A DNA stretch of 64,000 bases, from the NCBI GenBank assembly GCA_016748015.1, contig JAAOMT010000617.1, positions 41,925 to 105,924 on the forward strand. The letters run 5' to 3'. Of the stretch, positions 1 through 9,796 are shown in pieces. Position 1 is the first letter of the stretch, and each line of letters starts with the position of its first letter. The stretch is from Geosiphon pyriformis (lineage: Eukaryota > Glomeromycota > Glomeromycetes > Archaeosporales > Geosiphonaceae). The notes below the pieces were generated by a model that worked only from the letters and a program-made list of their open reading frames with translations, was not told the origin of the DNA and made no database searches. Position numbers and translations under genes: made by a program.

Positions 1-19
1 TAAAAAACAAAAAAAAAAG

Positions 20-101
<82 letters not shown>
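1..101. repeat. Poly-A tract inside LTR
   Basis: About 100 nearly uninterrupted A residues. It lies where the C 5' LTR has only a mixed A-rich stretch near 20200-20245, so it is a local expansion of a homopolymer in the LTR (T-rich in the element's sense) rather than a retrogene tail. Confidence 0.8.
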
Positions 102-103
<2 letters not shown>

Positions 104-544
104 AATAAGCCAAGACAATAAATGTTAATATCCCATCAATAGCTATGATTAAGAGCTATTGTTCTAGTGTAGTTAAAGATCAATAGCTATTAACATAAAG
201 TGTTAATAGTGGGTAATAGATTGAGATAGTCAATATTTATTTATTAATATTTGTGATTTGGAAAGTTGCTTAGATTAAATTTAAACTGAGAAGTCTGTTT
301 TTTTTATTTCTAATGCTACCACTATATTTACATAATTAAGATTTCTCAATTTCTTAATTCTTTACACCAGAAATCTTGGAATTTCTGGAATCTTGGAATT
401 CTGTAATTTCTTGTACAAAAATCCTGAAATTCCTGGAATTTTGCAATTCTTCTAAGAGGAATTCTGGAATTCTACTTTTTACTATATCTATTTCTGATTG
501 GCTAATTTATATGCTAATCTATTTTTTATATTCTAAGAGTAACA
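1..544 (-). repeat. 3' LTR of element C (cut by window edge)
   Basis: The LTR ends with GTAACA at 539-544, directly beside the polypurine tract of the minus-strand element. It matches the C 5' LTR (19855-20713) along its length, including the runs following 'aataagccaag' and the tandem GGAATTCC-type block near 375-470. The first 100 bases are an expanded poly-A tract. Confidence 0.85.
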
Positions 545-561
545 TTATTTTCTCCTTTTTA
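545..561 (-). other. Polypurine tract of element C
   Basis: On the minus strand this is A5-GGAG-A4-TAA directly before TGTTAC of the 3' LTR, and it overlaps the pol stop codon. The same purine block occurs at the same place in Y, H and J. It should be the plus-strand DNA synthesis primer. Confidence 0.85.
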
Positions 562-1400
562 ATATTGAGCTCTGTTAAAATTTTCTAATTCTAATTCTCT
601 ATCTTTAAGTATTTTTTGAACTTTTTTTTCAAGAATTACTTGTGTTATCTTGTTCTGTAATTCCTCAAATTAGACATTGGTTATTTTTCTTATTTGATTA
701 ATGATAATAGAGTTCATTGCTGGATTGAGTAAGATTTCTGGTTGATCTTGAAATCCAACTTGTAATTAATAAATGGCTTATGCTTGTGTGATTATATTGT
801 TCTTTTCCATAAATTGTTCAAGTTGTTATAATATTTCTGTATCAAATAATTGCTTGTTTTATCTGTATATAAGTTTTGAATATTCAAATATTGTCTTAAG
901 TGAAAATAACAAAAGTTTTTTGGAAATTGTTGTGTCTACCAATTCCATGTTTCTATTGTCAACTCTTGATATTGAATGACTTTTGGTTGTGTTTTTATTG
1001 TTAATTTCACTTTTGTGATTATTTTGTCAATAGTGTTTTCTGTTTTTCTCTGTACTTTATTTTATGGTCCCTTTTTGGTGTTTTTGTATCTGATAGTTTG
1101 TTAATTGATTGTAATTTCTATTTCTTGTTGTTGGATCAGTTAAAATAATTGTTGTGCTAGTGAGTAGATATCATCAGTAATTTCTATTTTTCTGTTGTCT
1201 TTTATCATGTCTACCATGTCTTTATATTCTTTTTAGTTGTTTAATTTGATATGTTGGTGTCAATAATAATGATTGGTTCTAGATCTTGTAAAATCTCATC
1301 TGGTTAAACTAGTATTTCCTGTACTCCTAATTGTGAAATATTATTGGTAGATGATAATATAATATGGGGATATAGTTTTAATCAATCACTATGTGCTGCT
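562..1400 (-). pseudogene. C-terminal extension of pol, element C (degenerate)
   Basis: This corresponds to the roughly 300-residue segment between integrase and polypurine tract in Y (13778-14720). Similarity is visible in all three frames, for instance the final -QY-stop just before the purine tract, but stops and frame breaks are frequent. Function unknown; predicted helical. See the Y copy for the best view of the domain. Confidence 0.6.
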
Positions 1401-2480
1401 TTGGCTAAAATCTTGTTGTCTCATTTAATTTATAAGTTCTATTTCTAAAAATTTCTTCTATGTGAAATGGTCCATCCCATTTGGGGTCAAATTTTTCACT
1501 CTATTGTTTTTCTGCTTTCATATAATGCAAAAGTACTTTGTCTTTAATCTTGAATTCAACTGGTTTATCTGATAGTTGGTTATTGTGTCTTTTTTTTTGT
1601 TTTTTTTGTGACTTCTGAATGTTATTAGCTGCTTTTTACTGTTTGTTTTCTAGTGTTTCCATTAAGTCATATATTTTTTTTAACAATGTTTCTTGAAAAT
1701 TGTCTTCTGTTATTGGTTCAGTTAAACATGCACTGACTTCTATTTTAACTGGTAATGTTGCTGTTCTACTGTATACTAATTCAAATAGTATTGCTTGTGT
1801 AATATCTTGCTTTATTGTGCAATAAACAAATAATACTGATGGTATAAACAAATCCTATTCATCTTGATTTTTTTAACTGATTTTGACAATTGCTTTACAC
1901 AATATTCTATTAAACTTTTCAATTAACTCATTTGTTTGTAGATGGTATAATAATAATAATAATCTTTTTATTCTAAATCTTTGACTTAATTCTGCCAATG
2001 TTCTATTTACAAAATAAATTCTTTGGTCTAATAGTAATTTTTTTAGGCATCTATGTTGACAAATCAAATCTTGTTAAACAAATTTGGCAACAAATTCTAT
2101 ATCTGCTCTTTGAATGGCTTTTGCTTTTGGCCATTTTGTAAAATAATCCATAGCTACTGTAATATATCTGTTTCTTTTGCTGGTTATTGTTAATGGTCCA
2201 ACTAAGTCAATTTCAATGCAATCAAATAGTTGTTTCACTTTGATTGGTTTCAATGGCTCATTGGGTTTTGTTCTTCCTCTTCTTTGACAAGCATCACAAT
2301 TTTGAACATATTAAATAATGTCTGGATACATAAATGGCCAGTAGTATCTTTTTTTGGTTCTTTTTATTGTTGTTTTTTTGTGAAAATATTCTGTTGTTGA
2401 ATCTGAGTGCATGTTGAACAGTATTGTTTCTTTTTCCAGTTCTGTAATTACTCTGGTTGGTTGATCTGAAGTTCTTTTGT
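1401..2480 (-). pseudogene. Integrase of element C (degenerate)
   Basis: Ty3/gypsy-type integrase: an H2C2 zinc region (near 2280-2420), a DDE core and a GPY/F-like end. Recognisable blocks include a YFVNRTL motif and a copy of the NGLVERFNR motif decayed to NELIEKFNR. It is interrupted by many stops, several at Gln codons (CAA to TAA). It is clearly more decayed than the Y integrase at 12866-13777, which supports assigning this half to the older element. Confidence 0.75.
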
Positions 2481-3044
2481 TCTTTTGGTAAAGTATATTT
2501 TGATAATTGATAAAATATTTTGATTGTTGTTTTATGTTGTTTTGTTCTTTTTAAGATAATTTTTCCTTGAACTATTAAGTATTTATATAATACTAGAGTT
2601 GTTGATATTTTTGTGTGTTTATTTTTGTTATATTTTTGGGTTGAAATGTTTTTAAATTTGTTTTATTCACAACAAACCATCAGTATTTCTGTTTTTTTTT
2701 CCTTTTTTATAATATACAGTATAATTAAATAATAACAGTTCTATTTTCTATCTAGCATGGCAATCATTTCCAAATTTTTGCTTCTGTATTGAAGTCAGTC
2801 CTTTATGATCAATATACATGTTAAACTTTTGGCTTAAGTATTTTTTCTATTTTATGATTGCCTAATAGATTGCTAAGTGTTTTAGTGCTGGAGTTCTATA
2901 GTTCTTTTTAGCTGGACTTAAGCTTCTGCCGGTATAAATTACTGGGTGTTCTTGTTCATCTGGTTCTTTTTGAGATAGTACAGCTCTTAATATTTGACCA
3001 GATACATTAGTAGTAATGATGAATGATTTGCTGTAATCTGGATA
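2481..3044 (-). pseudogene. RNase H region of element C (degenerate)
   Basis: The RNase H domain follows RT. The first catalytic region reads TTNVSGQ here against TTDASGQ in Y and J, so the first catalytic Asp is lost to Asn by G-to-A. Open reading continues to 2862 and then stops where Y continues with WAVMKWKE. Near 3045 this strand stops matching the Y half closely, marking the edge of the recombination tract. Confidence 0.7.
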
Positions 3045-4079
3045 GATCAATACTGGAGCTTGGATGAGCTTTTTCCTCAGAATATCAAAAGCTTCTTGTT
3101 GACTTTCTGTCCATTCATATTTTGCATTTTTGTTTTGCAGTTGATTGAGTGGCTGTGCTATCTTAGAAAAGTTCTTGATAAAACAATGATAGTAGCTGGC
3201 AAATCCCAAGAATGATTTCAGTTCTGTTATATTGGTCAGCACTAGAAAGTTCTTTACTATCTCTATTTTCTCTGGATCTGTTTTGATGCCGTCTTTGCTG
3301 ACTATGTGTCCCAAGAATTTGAGTTCTGTCTTGTCAAAGAAGCACTTTGTCACATTTAACTTTAGTCCCACTCTTCTTAGTCTTTCAAACACTTGTTGAA
3401 GATGATGAAGATGATCATCAAATGTTTTTGAGAATACATTGGTGTTGTCCAAGTATACAACTACTGATTTCCACAATAAGCCAGTGTAAACAATTTCTAT
3501 TAGCCGTTGGAAAGTTGCTGGGACATTAGTTAAGCCGAATGGCATCACTTCAAATTCAAAATTCCCTTCTCAAGTAGTAAATGCTGTCTTCTCTTTGTCA
3601 GCTGGATTCATGGCTACTTGTCAGTAACCATTGTCCAAATCTAATATGGAGAACCATTTGTTCCCACCAAAAGCATCGAATAATTTCTGTATTCATAGAG
3701 TTGGATAACTGTCTCCATGAATTACTCTATTGAGTTTCCTGTAGTCTATACAAAACTGGATTTTTCCATTTTTCTTATAAACAAGTACCACTGGTAATGA
3801 CCATGGACTCATTGATGGTTAAATTAGCCTGTTGTCAAGCATTCTGTTTATCTCTTGACAAATAATCTTGTGGCTGGCTGACAGCACTCTGTATGCTTTT
3901 TGTTTGATTGGCATTGCATCTTCAGTCTTGATCTGATGCTGGATGATGTCAGTTCGGCCAAACTTATTTTTGCTGGCAAAGATGTCATTGAAGTTGTTGA
4001 GTAACATCCTGAGCTGTATACATTGGAGTGGATCTAAGTTTCCTATGTTCATTTGTTCCAATTGTTCTGGTTGGAGCAA
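3045..4079 (-). pseudogene. Reverse transcriptase, copy 1 (hybrid of Y and C)
   Basis: Ty3/gypsy RT. The N-terminal part (3819-4079) has the usual LLNNFNDIFAS and AMPIKQKAYR blocks. The palm has the DLDNGY motif A, the EVMPFGLTNVPATFQRL motif B and the motif C box at 3444-3455 that reads YLDN instead of YLDD. The thumb has KCFFDKTELKFLGHIVS. Stops fall in a few Trp, Gln and Arg codons, so it is inactive as it stands. The YLDN box is shared by independent copies H and J, so it is not a lesion private to this copy. Confidence 0.85.
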
Positions 4080-4412
4080 ATAACATTCACTTCATCCATA
4101 TATTGTTTGTGATATGATGTCAATATATTCACATAGTTGTGGAAAGTCTGAAATGGGGTTTGGTGGTTGGTTTTCTATTTCTGTGGTTAAATATCCGATG
4201 ATAGTTTTTTCTGGTATGTTGATGATATTGCCAGTGTTGTTGTAGATGGGAATTTTTATGCTGCTATAGCTTTTGGCTAGTATGTGAAGATTGACCAACC
4301 CAATCTCTCCTGATTCACAAAGGTTTGCTTCTGCTTCAAAAATTTGTTCTTGGTCTTTTTTCTTTCTTTCTACTGCTAGCATGTACTGGCTATATGGTGG
4401 GATGAAAATAGC
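4080..4412 (-). pseudogene. Beta-rich linker between dUTPase and RT, copy 1
   Basis: About 110 residues (open at 4092-4382) rich in beta-type sequence, with IKIPIYNNTG and IPEKTIIGYL motifs. This resembles the PR-RT linker of many gypsy elements, with its pattern of a hydrophobic strand, 'N-T-G', and a 'G-T-x-I-G-x-L' strand. Here it stands after a dUTPase. The frame is separated from dUTPase by one TAA (4413-4415), which is CAA in H, so it was part of a continuous polyprotein. Confidence 0.65.
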
Positions 4413-5267
4413 TTAACCAGTTGAGATAATTTCTCCTTGGCCAACAATTTTTTCCTCCGCCATATTAACTGGTACATCTATTCTATCTGTTGATCCAAAT
4501 CTTTGTATTTCTTTCGCTGTTATTCCTAATTCCTCCCTCTTTCCCACTAACATTAACTGAGCTATTCTAACCAAAAGCAGGAATATTGCCTGTGCTATCT
4601 TTTCATTGGGCTCTATTATATAGGCCTTTTCTGAGTTATTTTGTAGTATGGCAATGATATTTCTTACATATTCCACATCAATTATTCCTCCCCTTATATT
4701 GATCCCTCTTTTCGCTAAACTACTCCTAGATGCTAATTGAATCATTGTTGTTGCCAGAATCTCTAGTGCTATTTTCAGATCAATGCAGGTGTGTGAATGC
4801 GGTTCCAATTTAATGGCATCATTTCCTGGATATCTTAAATCAAACCCTGCATCCGTATCATGCACACGTTCTGGCATAATACCTTCCCCATTGTCACTAT
4901 ACCATTTCAACTCTTGTTCCTTGGAGAGATCTGGTAGTGCAATGTATTGTTCATAGTTTAAATCGGGTTTTGAATCTGCATCTGAATTGTTTTCACCGTC
5001 ATTGCCATTTGGAACGGAGCTGGAACCAGTGTTTTCATCATCATTATTGGAGTCTGGATCACAATTAATCAGCAATTCTGATTCTGATGCACAGCTGCTG
5101 ATTGGTTTTTCTTTTTCAGGGATCGAATAGATCATGCATGGTGGTGGATTGTAAATAAGGTCACAATTGTCACAATATTCAAAGTTACTGGAAATTAAAC
5201 AATGACAACACAGTTTTGTATTTAACTGTGCTAGCCATTGTTCTTGCTCTTCTCTAGTGGGTGCCAA
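4413..5267 (-). CDS. dUTPase segment of Y pol polyprotein (open)
   Basis: An open segment of 284 codons within the polyprotein; the first Met is only the first in the open stretch, not a proven start. The N-terminal 45 residues contain a CxxC...CxxC module (5130-5210). An acidic Asp/Asn/Ser-rich linker of about 70 residues follows, then a trimeric-type dUTPase (about 4480-4890). All five dUTPase motifs are visible: DAGFDL; SRSSLAKRG; GIIDVEY with the catalytic Asp; NEKIAQAIF; RFGSTDR. dUTPase hydrolyses dUTP to dUMP and pyrophosphate and keeps uracil out of new cDNA. The frame closes at TAA 4413-4415, a decayed Gln codon, so the original protein ran on into the linker and RT. Confidence 0.9.
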   Translation of the reverse strand: MAPTREEQEQWLAQLNTKLCCHCLISSNFEYCDNCDLIYNPPPCMIYSIPEKEKPISSCASESELLINCDPDSNNDDENTGSSSVPNGNDGENNSDADSKPDLNYEQYIALPDLSKEQELKWYSDNGEGIMPERVHDTDAGFDLRYPGNDAIKLEPHSHTCIDLKIALEILATTMIQLASRSSLAKRGINIRGGIIDVEYVRNIIAILQNNSEKAYIIEPNEKIAQAIFLLLVRIAQLMLVGKREELGITAKEIQRFGSTDRIDVPVNMAEEKIVGQGEIISTG

Positions 5268-6024
5268 GTTTTGGTAGTGTTCATGGAACTCTTCTGGTTC
5301 CAGAAAATTTATAACTGGCTCTGCATCTCAGTTAAGCTCGATGGATTCTGGTGGGTTGTTTTTAATTGTCCGGATTTCTTCTGGCAATGTGCCTTCGATT
5401 TTGGCAGTTGCTATTTTCCAAATTTTGTCATCATCATGTAGACAACTGTCTAATCGTTGCAATGCTCTTTGCCAAGTGGCTTTGATTGGTGTCCTCTTTT
5501 TAACCCAGTCGCTGATCAGAATCGTGTATTAACATTCTATGTCGCATATTCCTCCATGTCCAGGAATGTCATGCCACATTCCTTCATCCAATAAAGTCTC
5601 TCCACAAGCTAAACATGGCTGATTGTCTCATTTCCTGACTCATTTTGGTTTTCCAAAGCATTCAAAGACACATGGGTGGCAATAGAACCTAGTTGCCATT
5701 AAATATTCCTCATCATCCCCATAGCATGCACCCATTGATGACAATTTCTTGCCACAATCGACACATATAAGCTTAGGTTGACAATAGGTAAATTGTTGTG
5801 GTATAGAGTAGGTGTTATAAGCAGTGGCGGTTTGGGTGGTCTCTTCTTCTTTCCCTTTTCTTTTATTTTCTTTGTCCTCTTCTCATTCCCAGCTTGAAGT
5901 CAGTTTGCTCTCGTCATTGTCGGTCCATGTCAAGTCATCAGTTTCCCAGGTAAGTTCTTCCTTTTTCCCTGTTGTTGTTGTTCTAGAAGAGTATTGGTGG
6001 TAGTTCGTTGTGCTTTTCGTTAGT
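5268..6024 (-). pseudogene. Ten-cysteine region and helical spacer of Y pol
   Basis: Between protease and dUTPase. After a charged spacer comes a compact Cys-rich region (5532-5786), with blocks CVDCGKKLSSMGAC, FYCHPCVFEC, PCLACGETL and CDIEC: ten cysteines, mostly as CxxC or Cx3C pairs. A DWVKKRTPIKATWQRALQRL helical stretch follows. The pattern suggests paired zinc sites (treble-clef or LIM-like), but I do not recognise a named family. Two TGA codons at Trp positions and a frameshift near 5960-5975 break the frame. The region is present in every copy of the family here. Confidence 0.7.
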
Positions 6025-6570
6025 TCACAATACTTGGTAGGCTTCCCAGGTAGGCTTTTCTTTCTCCTCCTCCAGTTCAATCAATAATTTCTCTCTTAGA
6101 AGAGTTTTGAAGTGGCCATACATGGCCAGGACACGTATGTGTTGGCCCTGATATGTTAGCTGGAGTTCCTGGGTGTTCCAGTCTAATGTTGCATTGACTT
6201 TGAATAGCCAGTCATTACCTACGAGAGCTTGGTATTGAGTGGCTTCCATCACTAGAACTTTAATAGAAGTTACGATGCCATTGACTTCAAAAGGAAAGTT
6301 GTCAATTTTGCTGATTGGAGTTTTGGTCGCTCCATTAGCTGTGATGATTCTGGCGCTGGCAGCTTGATCAACTCGGTGACCTAATTGATCCATGAGCTGT
6401 CTTGTGATTATGCTGCTTGCGGAACCACTGTCTAGGATTAATTTGATGGATTTTCCTTTGACTTTGGCATCAGTGTACATCGCGGTGATTGGTTTGGCTT
6501 CAAGAGTGGCTCCACTAAATAATGGCATTGCAGCTGTTTCCTCAAATTCGAATGGGAAGATAGCAGACAA
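6025..6570 (-). CDS. Aspartic protease segment of Y (open)
   Basis: An open segment of 181 codons. It is a retropepsin-like protease, with the catalytic triad in LILDSGSASSIIT (about residues 44-56) and the second hydrophobic-Gly motif in QALVGNDWL. The protease would cleave Gag and Pol during particle maturation as a homodimer. The frame ends in a charged tail (EEEKEKPTWEAYQVL) followed by a stop, and a frameshift separates it from the Cys-rich region. The catalytic DSG is intact here but decayed in H (DSR) and D (DNR). Confidence 0.88.
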   Translation of the reverse strand: MSAIFPFEFEETAAMPLFSGATLEAKPITAMYTDAKVKGKSIKLILDSGSASSIITRQLMDQLGHRVDQAASARIITANGATKTPISKIDNFPFEVNGIVTSIKVLVMEATQYQALVGNDWLFKVNATLDWNTQELQLTYQGQHIRVLAMYGHFKTLLREKLLIELEEEKEKPTWEAYQVL

Positions 6571-8832
6571 TGACTTGTCTTTGGTGATAGTTGCAGATGA
6601 GATATTACTGGTGAGTAGTTGTTTTTGGGTAAATGCCGGGTTGTTGGTTGAAGCATCTTCTGGGGTGACCAGGAGACTTAAATAGTTCTGGGAATTCGGG
6701 TTCTGGGGTTGACCAGTACCTGAATTCTGCTGGCATAATCCAGAGAGTTACTGTGAAAAACTGGGGATTGGTTGATGGACTACTATCACCGATCTCCAGC
6801 TCTGTTGAGTCATTCTTGGTTTTTGGGTTCTATTGGGTGGTAAGCTTTGGGGCAGTGTTTGGATCTGTTGGGGTTGATAGATTATTTGTGGCTGCAGTTG
6901 ATATATTACTTGTGGCTGCAGCTGATAAATCGGAGGTTGATATACTGAAGACTAATAGACTAATGACTGTGTTACTGGTAGGTAAGTGGTTGGGTTTTGA
7001 TTTGAGTACTGATTTGGAGTTTGGAACCAGCGATTGGGGTTTCAATATTGATTTCCTGATCATTGGTTATTTAAACGCTGGCAACAGTCAATTTGGATAT
7101 GTTCTTGTTTACCACAATAGTGGCAGATACACATTTCCTGTTGCCACTGTTAATTGGTTGATGAAGATGGATGTGGTTGATTTTGGTCATGATTGGAGTT
7201 TTTTTGATTATTGCGTCATTGTGGAGACTGATAAATGGTGTAATTGTCAGCTAAGTATCCTTCCAATCTTTTGTTGATTGATTCACTGAACTTCTCCAAT
7301 TTGGAATCCAGTTCAGATGATCCGTTTATTACTAGATTAATGGCTTAGATATGGTTAGCCTCTGACTCAGCAAATTCAAAATCTCTGGCGCATGTGATTG
7401 CATCTTGAAGCATGCCAGGATGCAACAGACATATATGTTGCAAGATGCTGCTGCATAGGCCATGGATAAACTGATTGAGTATCTGTAGGGCTGTGAAATA
7501 GTTGGCGTCAATTGCTTGAATTTGGCGTAGGTTTTGATGGAAGCATTCCAGGTAAGTGGTAACTGCTTCAGTTTCTCTTTGTTTCATGGTGGTGAATGCA
7601 TTGACTAGGCGATTGATGCTGTTATTGTTGCTGAAGTATCTTAGGAATTCCGCTTTAAAGGCATTGAAATCTTGTGGTTTATTAATCAAGCTCTGGTACC
7701 ATGAATTGGTAGTATCCTTGAGAAAGTAGAAAATGGTTTGCATTGCTCGAGCATCATTTCATCCATTGGCTGCAATGGCCTTTTCTATATTATTCAGCCA
7801 TATTTGAGCATCATTCTCTTTACCAATAAAGTTGTCAAGTTTTGCAATTGGTGCATAGGCCATTGGGTCTAAGTTAGGTGGTTGTGATGACTGTGGAAGC
7901 AGTTGTTGGGGTGGTAATTAAAGTGGCTGTTATATAGGTTTGGCTACTGGATTAATCAGCAGTTGATTAATGACAATTATTGACAGTACGTTTTGCTGAT
8001 TAATTAGTTCGGGGTTTTGATTTCTTTGATTTGGTGGCATTCGAATATTCAGAGTTTCGATTTCCAGATTCTTTAACTGTTGCTGTGTTTGGATGTTCGG
8101 AGTTTCAACTTTTGGGTTTTCAGTGATTGGGTTTTGGTAAGTAAATTCTTGATCCTCTAATTCTTCTTCCTCTTTTTCTGATTCTGCTGCTTCTCACGGA
8201 TCAGAGATTCTGAAATCTGGTGGAGGCGGTGGTGATCAAAGTCCTAATGGGGTTGATGATCGCAAATTAAATCTCTCAAAATATTCGCCATATGGTCCTA
8301 GCAATTCTGTTTTCCTTTGTCTATTTTGGAATGCAAATTGTCCAAATGTTGATGTCGCAGTTGATGGGAACGTATTGGTTGATGATATGTTGATGGCACT
8401 TCCAGGTGTATAGTAATATGATGAATTGCTTGAGGATTCAACTCTGTTTTTCTTTCAAGCAGGTGGCTGTAATTTTCTGGGTGTTACTGCTGGTGTTTGT
8501 AATTTTCCCTTGCCTTTACTAGTATATGTAATTGGATATCTTTGTTGAGTGTAGTGTTCAATTTCTTTGTTGATCTCAGTGATAATGGATGCAAAATTAT
8601 GATTTGTTGGTAAGTTGGTGTTTTGAATTAATTTCTTATAGAAAGTTTCTCTTGCTGATTCAATATTCATTAGTGTTCCTAATAAAGAGGAAATCTTTTT
8701 ATTGACGTAGAAATTGAAAGCTGATTTGGCGGATATATGATTATGGTTCAATCCCAAGTATTGACAATAGTGTTGAAATAAGGATTTTGCGAATCCTAAA
8801 TGGTTTGCTCTTATAATTTCTGATTCTGCCAC
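6571..8832 (-). pseudogene. Gag of element Y (nearly intact, several stops)
   Basis: Gag begins with VAESEIIRANH-type sequence (GTG at 8830-8832, no ATG upstream in frame). Order: an N-terminal helical domain (8455-8832, open for 125 codons); a Ser/Pro/Gln-rich linker; a Retrotrans_gag-type capsid (7345-7743, open for 132 codons, with W-x-L-N, SWYQSLINKPQDFNAF and FLRYFSNNN blocks); one CCHC knuckle (7084-7125); and a Ser/Thr/Asn-rich linker to protease. Stops occur at Gln and Trp codons. The capsid packages the RNA genome and the knuckle binds it. Confidence 0.8.
7084..7125 (-). other. CCHC zinc knuckle of Y Gag
   Basis: CHYCGKQEHIQIDC, spacing C-x2-C-x4-H-x4-C, the standard retroviral/retrotransposon nucleocapsid knuckle. 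The same motif is at 61927-61968 (J) and 44120-44161 (H). Confidence 0.9.
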
Positions 8833-8875
8833 TTTTGGTTTGGTGTTGTCGGTGCTGGTTCTCTGTAAGATTATA

Positions 8876-8892
8876 CCTCACAGGGAGCACCA
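8876..8892 (-). other. Primer-binding site of Y
   Basis: TGGTGCTCCCTGTGAGG, starting 2 nt after the 5' LTR end. The TGG start complements a tRNA CCA end. J has TGGTGCTTCCTGTGAGG at the same place. The primer would be a tRNA with a 3' end like GGAAGCACCA; a threonine tRNA is one candidate, but it is not identified here. Confidence 0.75.
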
Positions 8893-9546
8893 AATGTTAC
8901 AGGTGATTATTTCTGCTGTTGAATTAAATAACAAACCCATAACTTGGTGCTCAAAAGCTGCTTTCGTGGATGATATGTGGAAGGTATGGTATCTGAAGGT
9001 GTTGTATCTGAAGGGTTTGATGGATCTGAAGGTTTTGGTTGAGTTCTTTGTATAATAAACAGAGATTCAATAGTGTCGATGGTAGATGTATCTTTCCAAG
9101 AGTTTTCCCAATTTTTTTTTCAGCGTGGGGGCTGGATTTAGTCTAGCAGTCATGCTCTTCTGGTAAACTATCCAATAATATATAAATCCTACTCTTATTT
9201 CTGGGTCTTTTACCAAACTATCCTTGACGTCAATAACTTAGCACTTAATCTTTTATCAATTAGTACACAACAACAAATCAAAATAAAATAAAGAAAAAGA
9301 AATAAAGAAAGAAAATAAAGAAAGCAAAAGAAATAAGCCAAGGCAATTTGCAGATTAGTATCCCATCAATAGCCATGATCAAGAACTATTGTTCCAGCAT
9401 GATTAAGGATCAATTACTATTAACATAAAGTGTTGATAGTGTAGGGTGAATTTGAGATATGAAATAATTATTTTTATTTGATGATTGCATTTCTAGGCTA
9501 AGAATTCTGTGGTATTGATTCTTTTTTCTGTTTTTAATACTACTGC

Positions 9547-9554
9547 TATATATA
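9547..9554 (-). promoter_or_regulatory. TATA box of Y 5' LTR
   Basis: TATATATA followed by GCAGTAG on the minus strand, about 240 bp into the LTR, just after the tandem U3 repeats. The same box is at the same place in the other LTRs of this family (for example 14978-14985 and 55103-55110). It is the likely Pol II promoter of the retroelement RNA; start site inferred only. Confidence 0.65.
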
Positions 9555-9589
9555 CATAATTGAGATTCCTCAATTCCTTGATTTTTCAT

Positions 9590-9725
9590 GACAGGAATCC
9601 TGGAATTCCTGGAATTCTGCAATTCCTTTGAGAGAAATCCTGGAATTTTGGAATCCTGCAATTCCTCATTGGGAATCCTGAAATTCCTGGAATTCTGCAA
9701 TTCCTAAGAGGAATCCTGGAATTTC
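9590..9725 (-). repeat. U3 tandem repeats, GGAATTCC type (Y 5' LTR)
   Basis: About three imperfect units of roughly 40 bp, each made of GGAATTGCAGGATTCC and AATTCCAGGATT blocks, lie just upstream of the TATA box. Their position suggests upstream activating sites. The same array is in the LTRs of C, F, J, and the solo LTRs at 16431 and 51275, but not in H or D. Confidence 0.75.
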
Positions 9726-9796
9726 ACATTTACTATGCTTACTTCTGATTGGCTAATAATTATGCTAATATATTTCCTATATTTCTATGAGTAACA

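Larger units (their letters stand above)
3045..4448 (-). repeat. Recombination/conversion tract, copy 1 (RT region)
   Basis: This about 1.4 kb is nearly identical, by eye about 98-99%, to the reverse complement of 10797-12200. Outside it, similarity drops abruptly: dUTPase C-terminus on one side, RNase H on the other. Both copies share the same lesions, including a TAA ending the dUTPase frame, a TGA at the Trp after GY in RT motif A, and a TGA in the segment before the EFEVMPF motif. Sharing of random lesions shows they were homogenised after decay had started. Confidence 0.85.
3045..9796 (-). mobile_element. Element Y, 5' half (now on the minus strand)
   Basis: This segment carries Y's 5' LTR (8895-9796), primer site, gag, protease, Cys-rich region, dUTPase and shared RT tract. 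It is less decayed than C: the protease and dUTPase frames are open. Its partner half is at 10797-15637 on the plus strand. The 5' LTR pairs with the 3' LTR at 14736-15637 (same 902-bp length, about 95% identical), not with the LTR at 1-544. That is the signature of an inversion through the RT region. Confidence 0.85.
8895..9796 (-). repeat. 5' LTR of element Y (902 bp, inverted)
   Basis: Starts TGTTAC and ends GTAACA, a 6-bp terminal inverted repeat. It is flanked by the primer site on the left and by element C dUTPase sequence on the right. It matches the reverse complement of 14736-15637 end to end with no indel seen. About fifty differences were counted by eye, all but about one of them transitions. 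Confidence 0.92.

Noticed and set aside
5532-5786. TGA at conserved Trp positions in Y and J, hinting at TGA=Trp recoding.
   Set aside because: The same Trp codons become TAG or TAA in F, C or H, and CAA/CAG/CGA codons become stops too. General G-to-A and C-to-T decay explains this better than a changed code.
6753-7277. A 174-codon plus-strand frame.
   Set aside because: It is antisense to the gag linker and zinc knuckle of Y, whose CCHC motif on the minus strand is clear.
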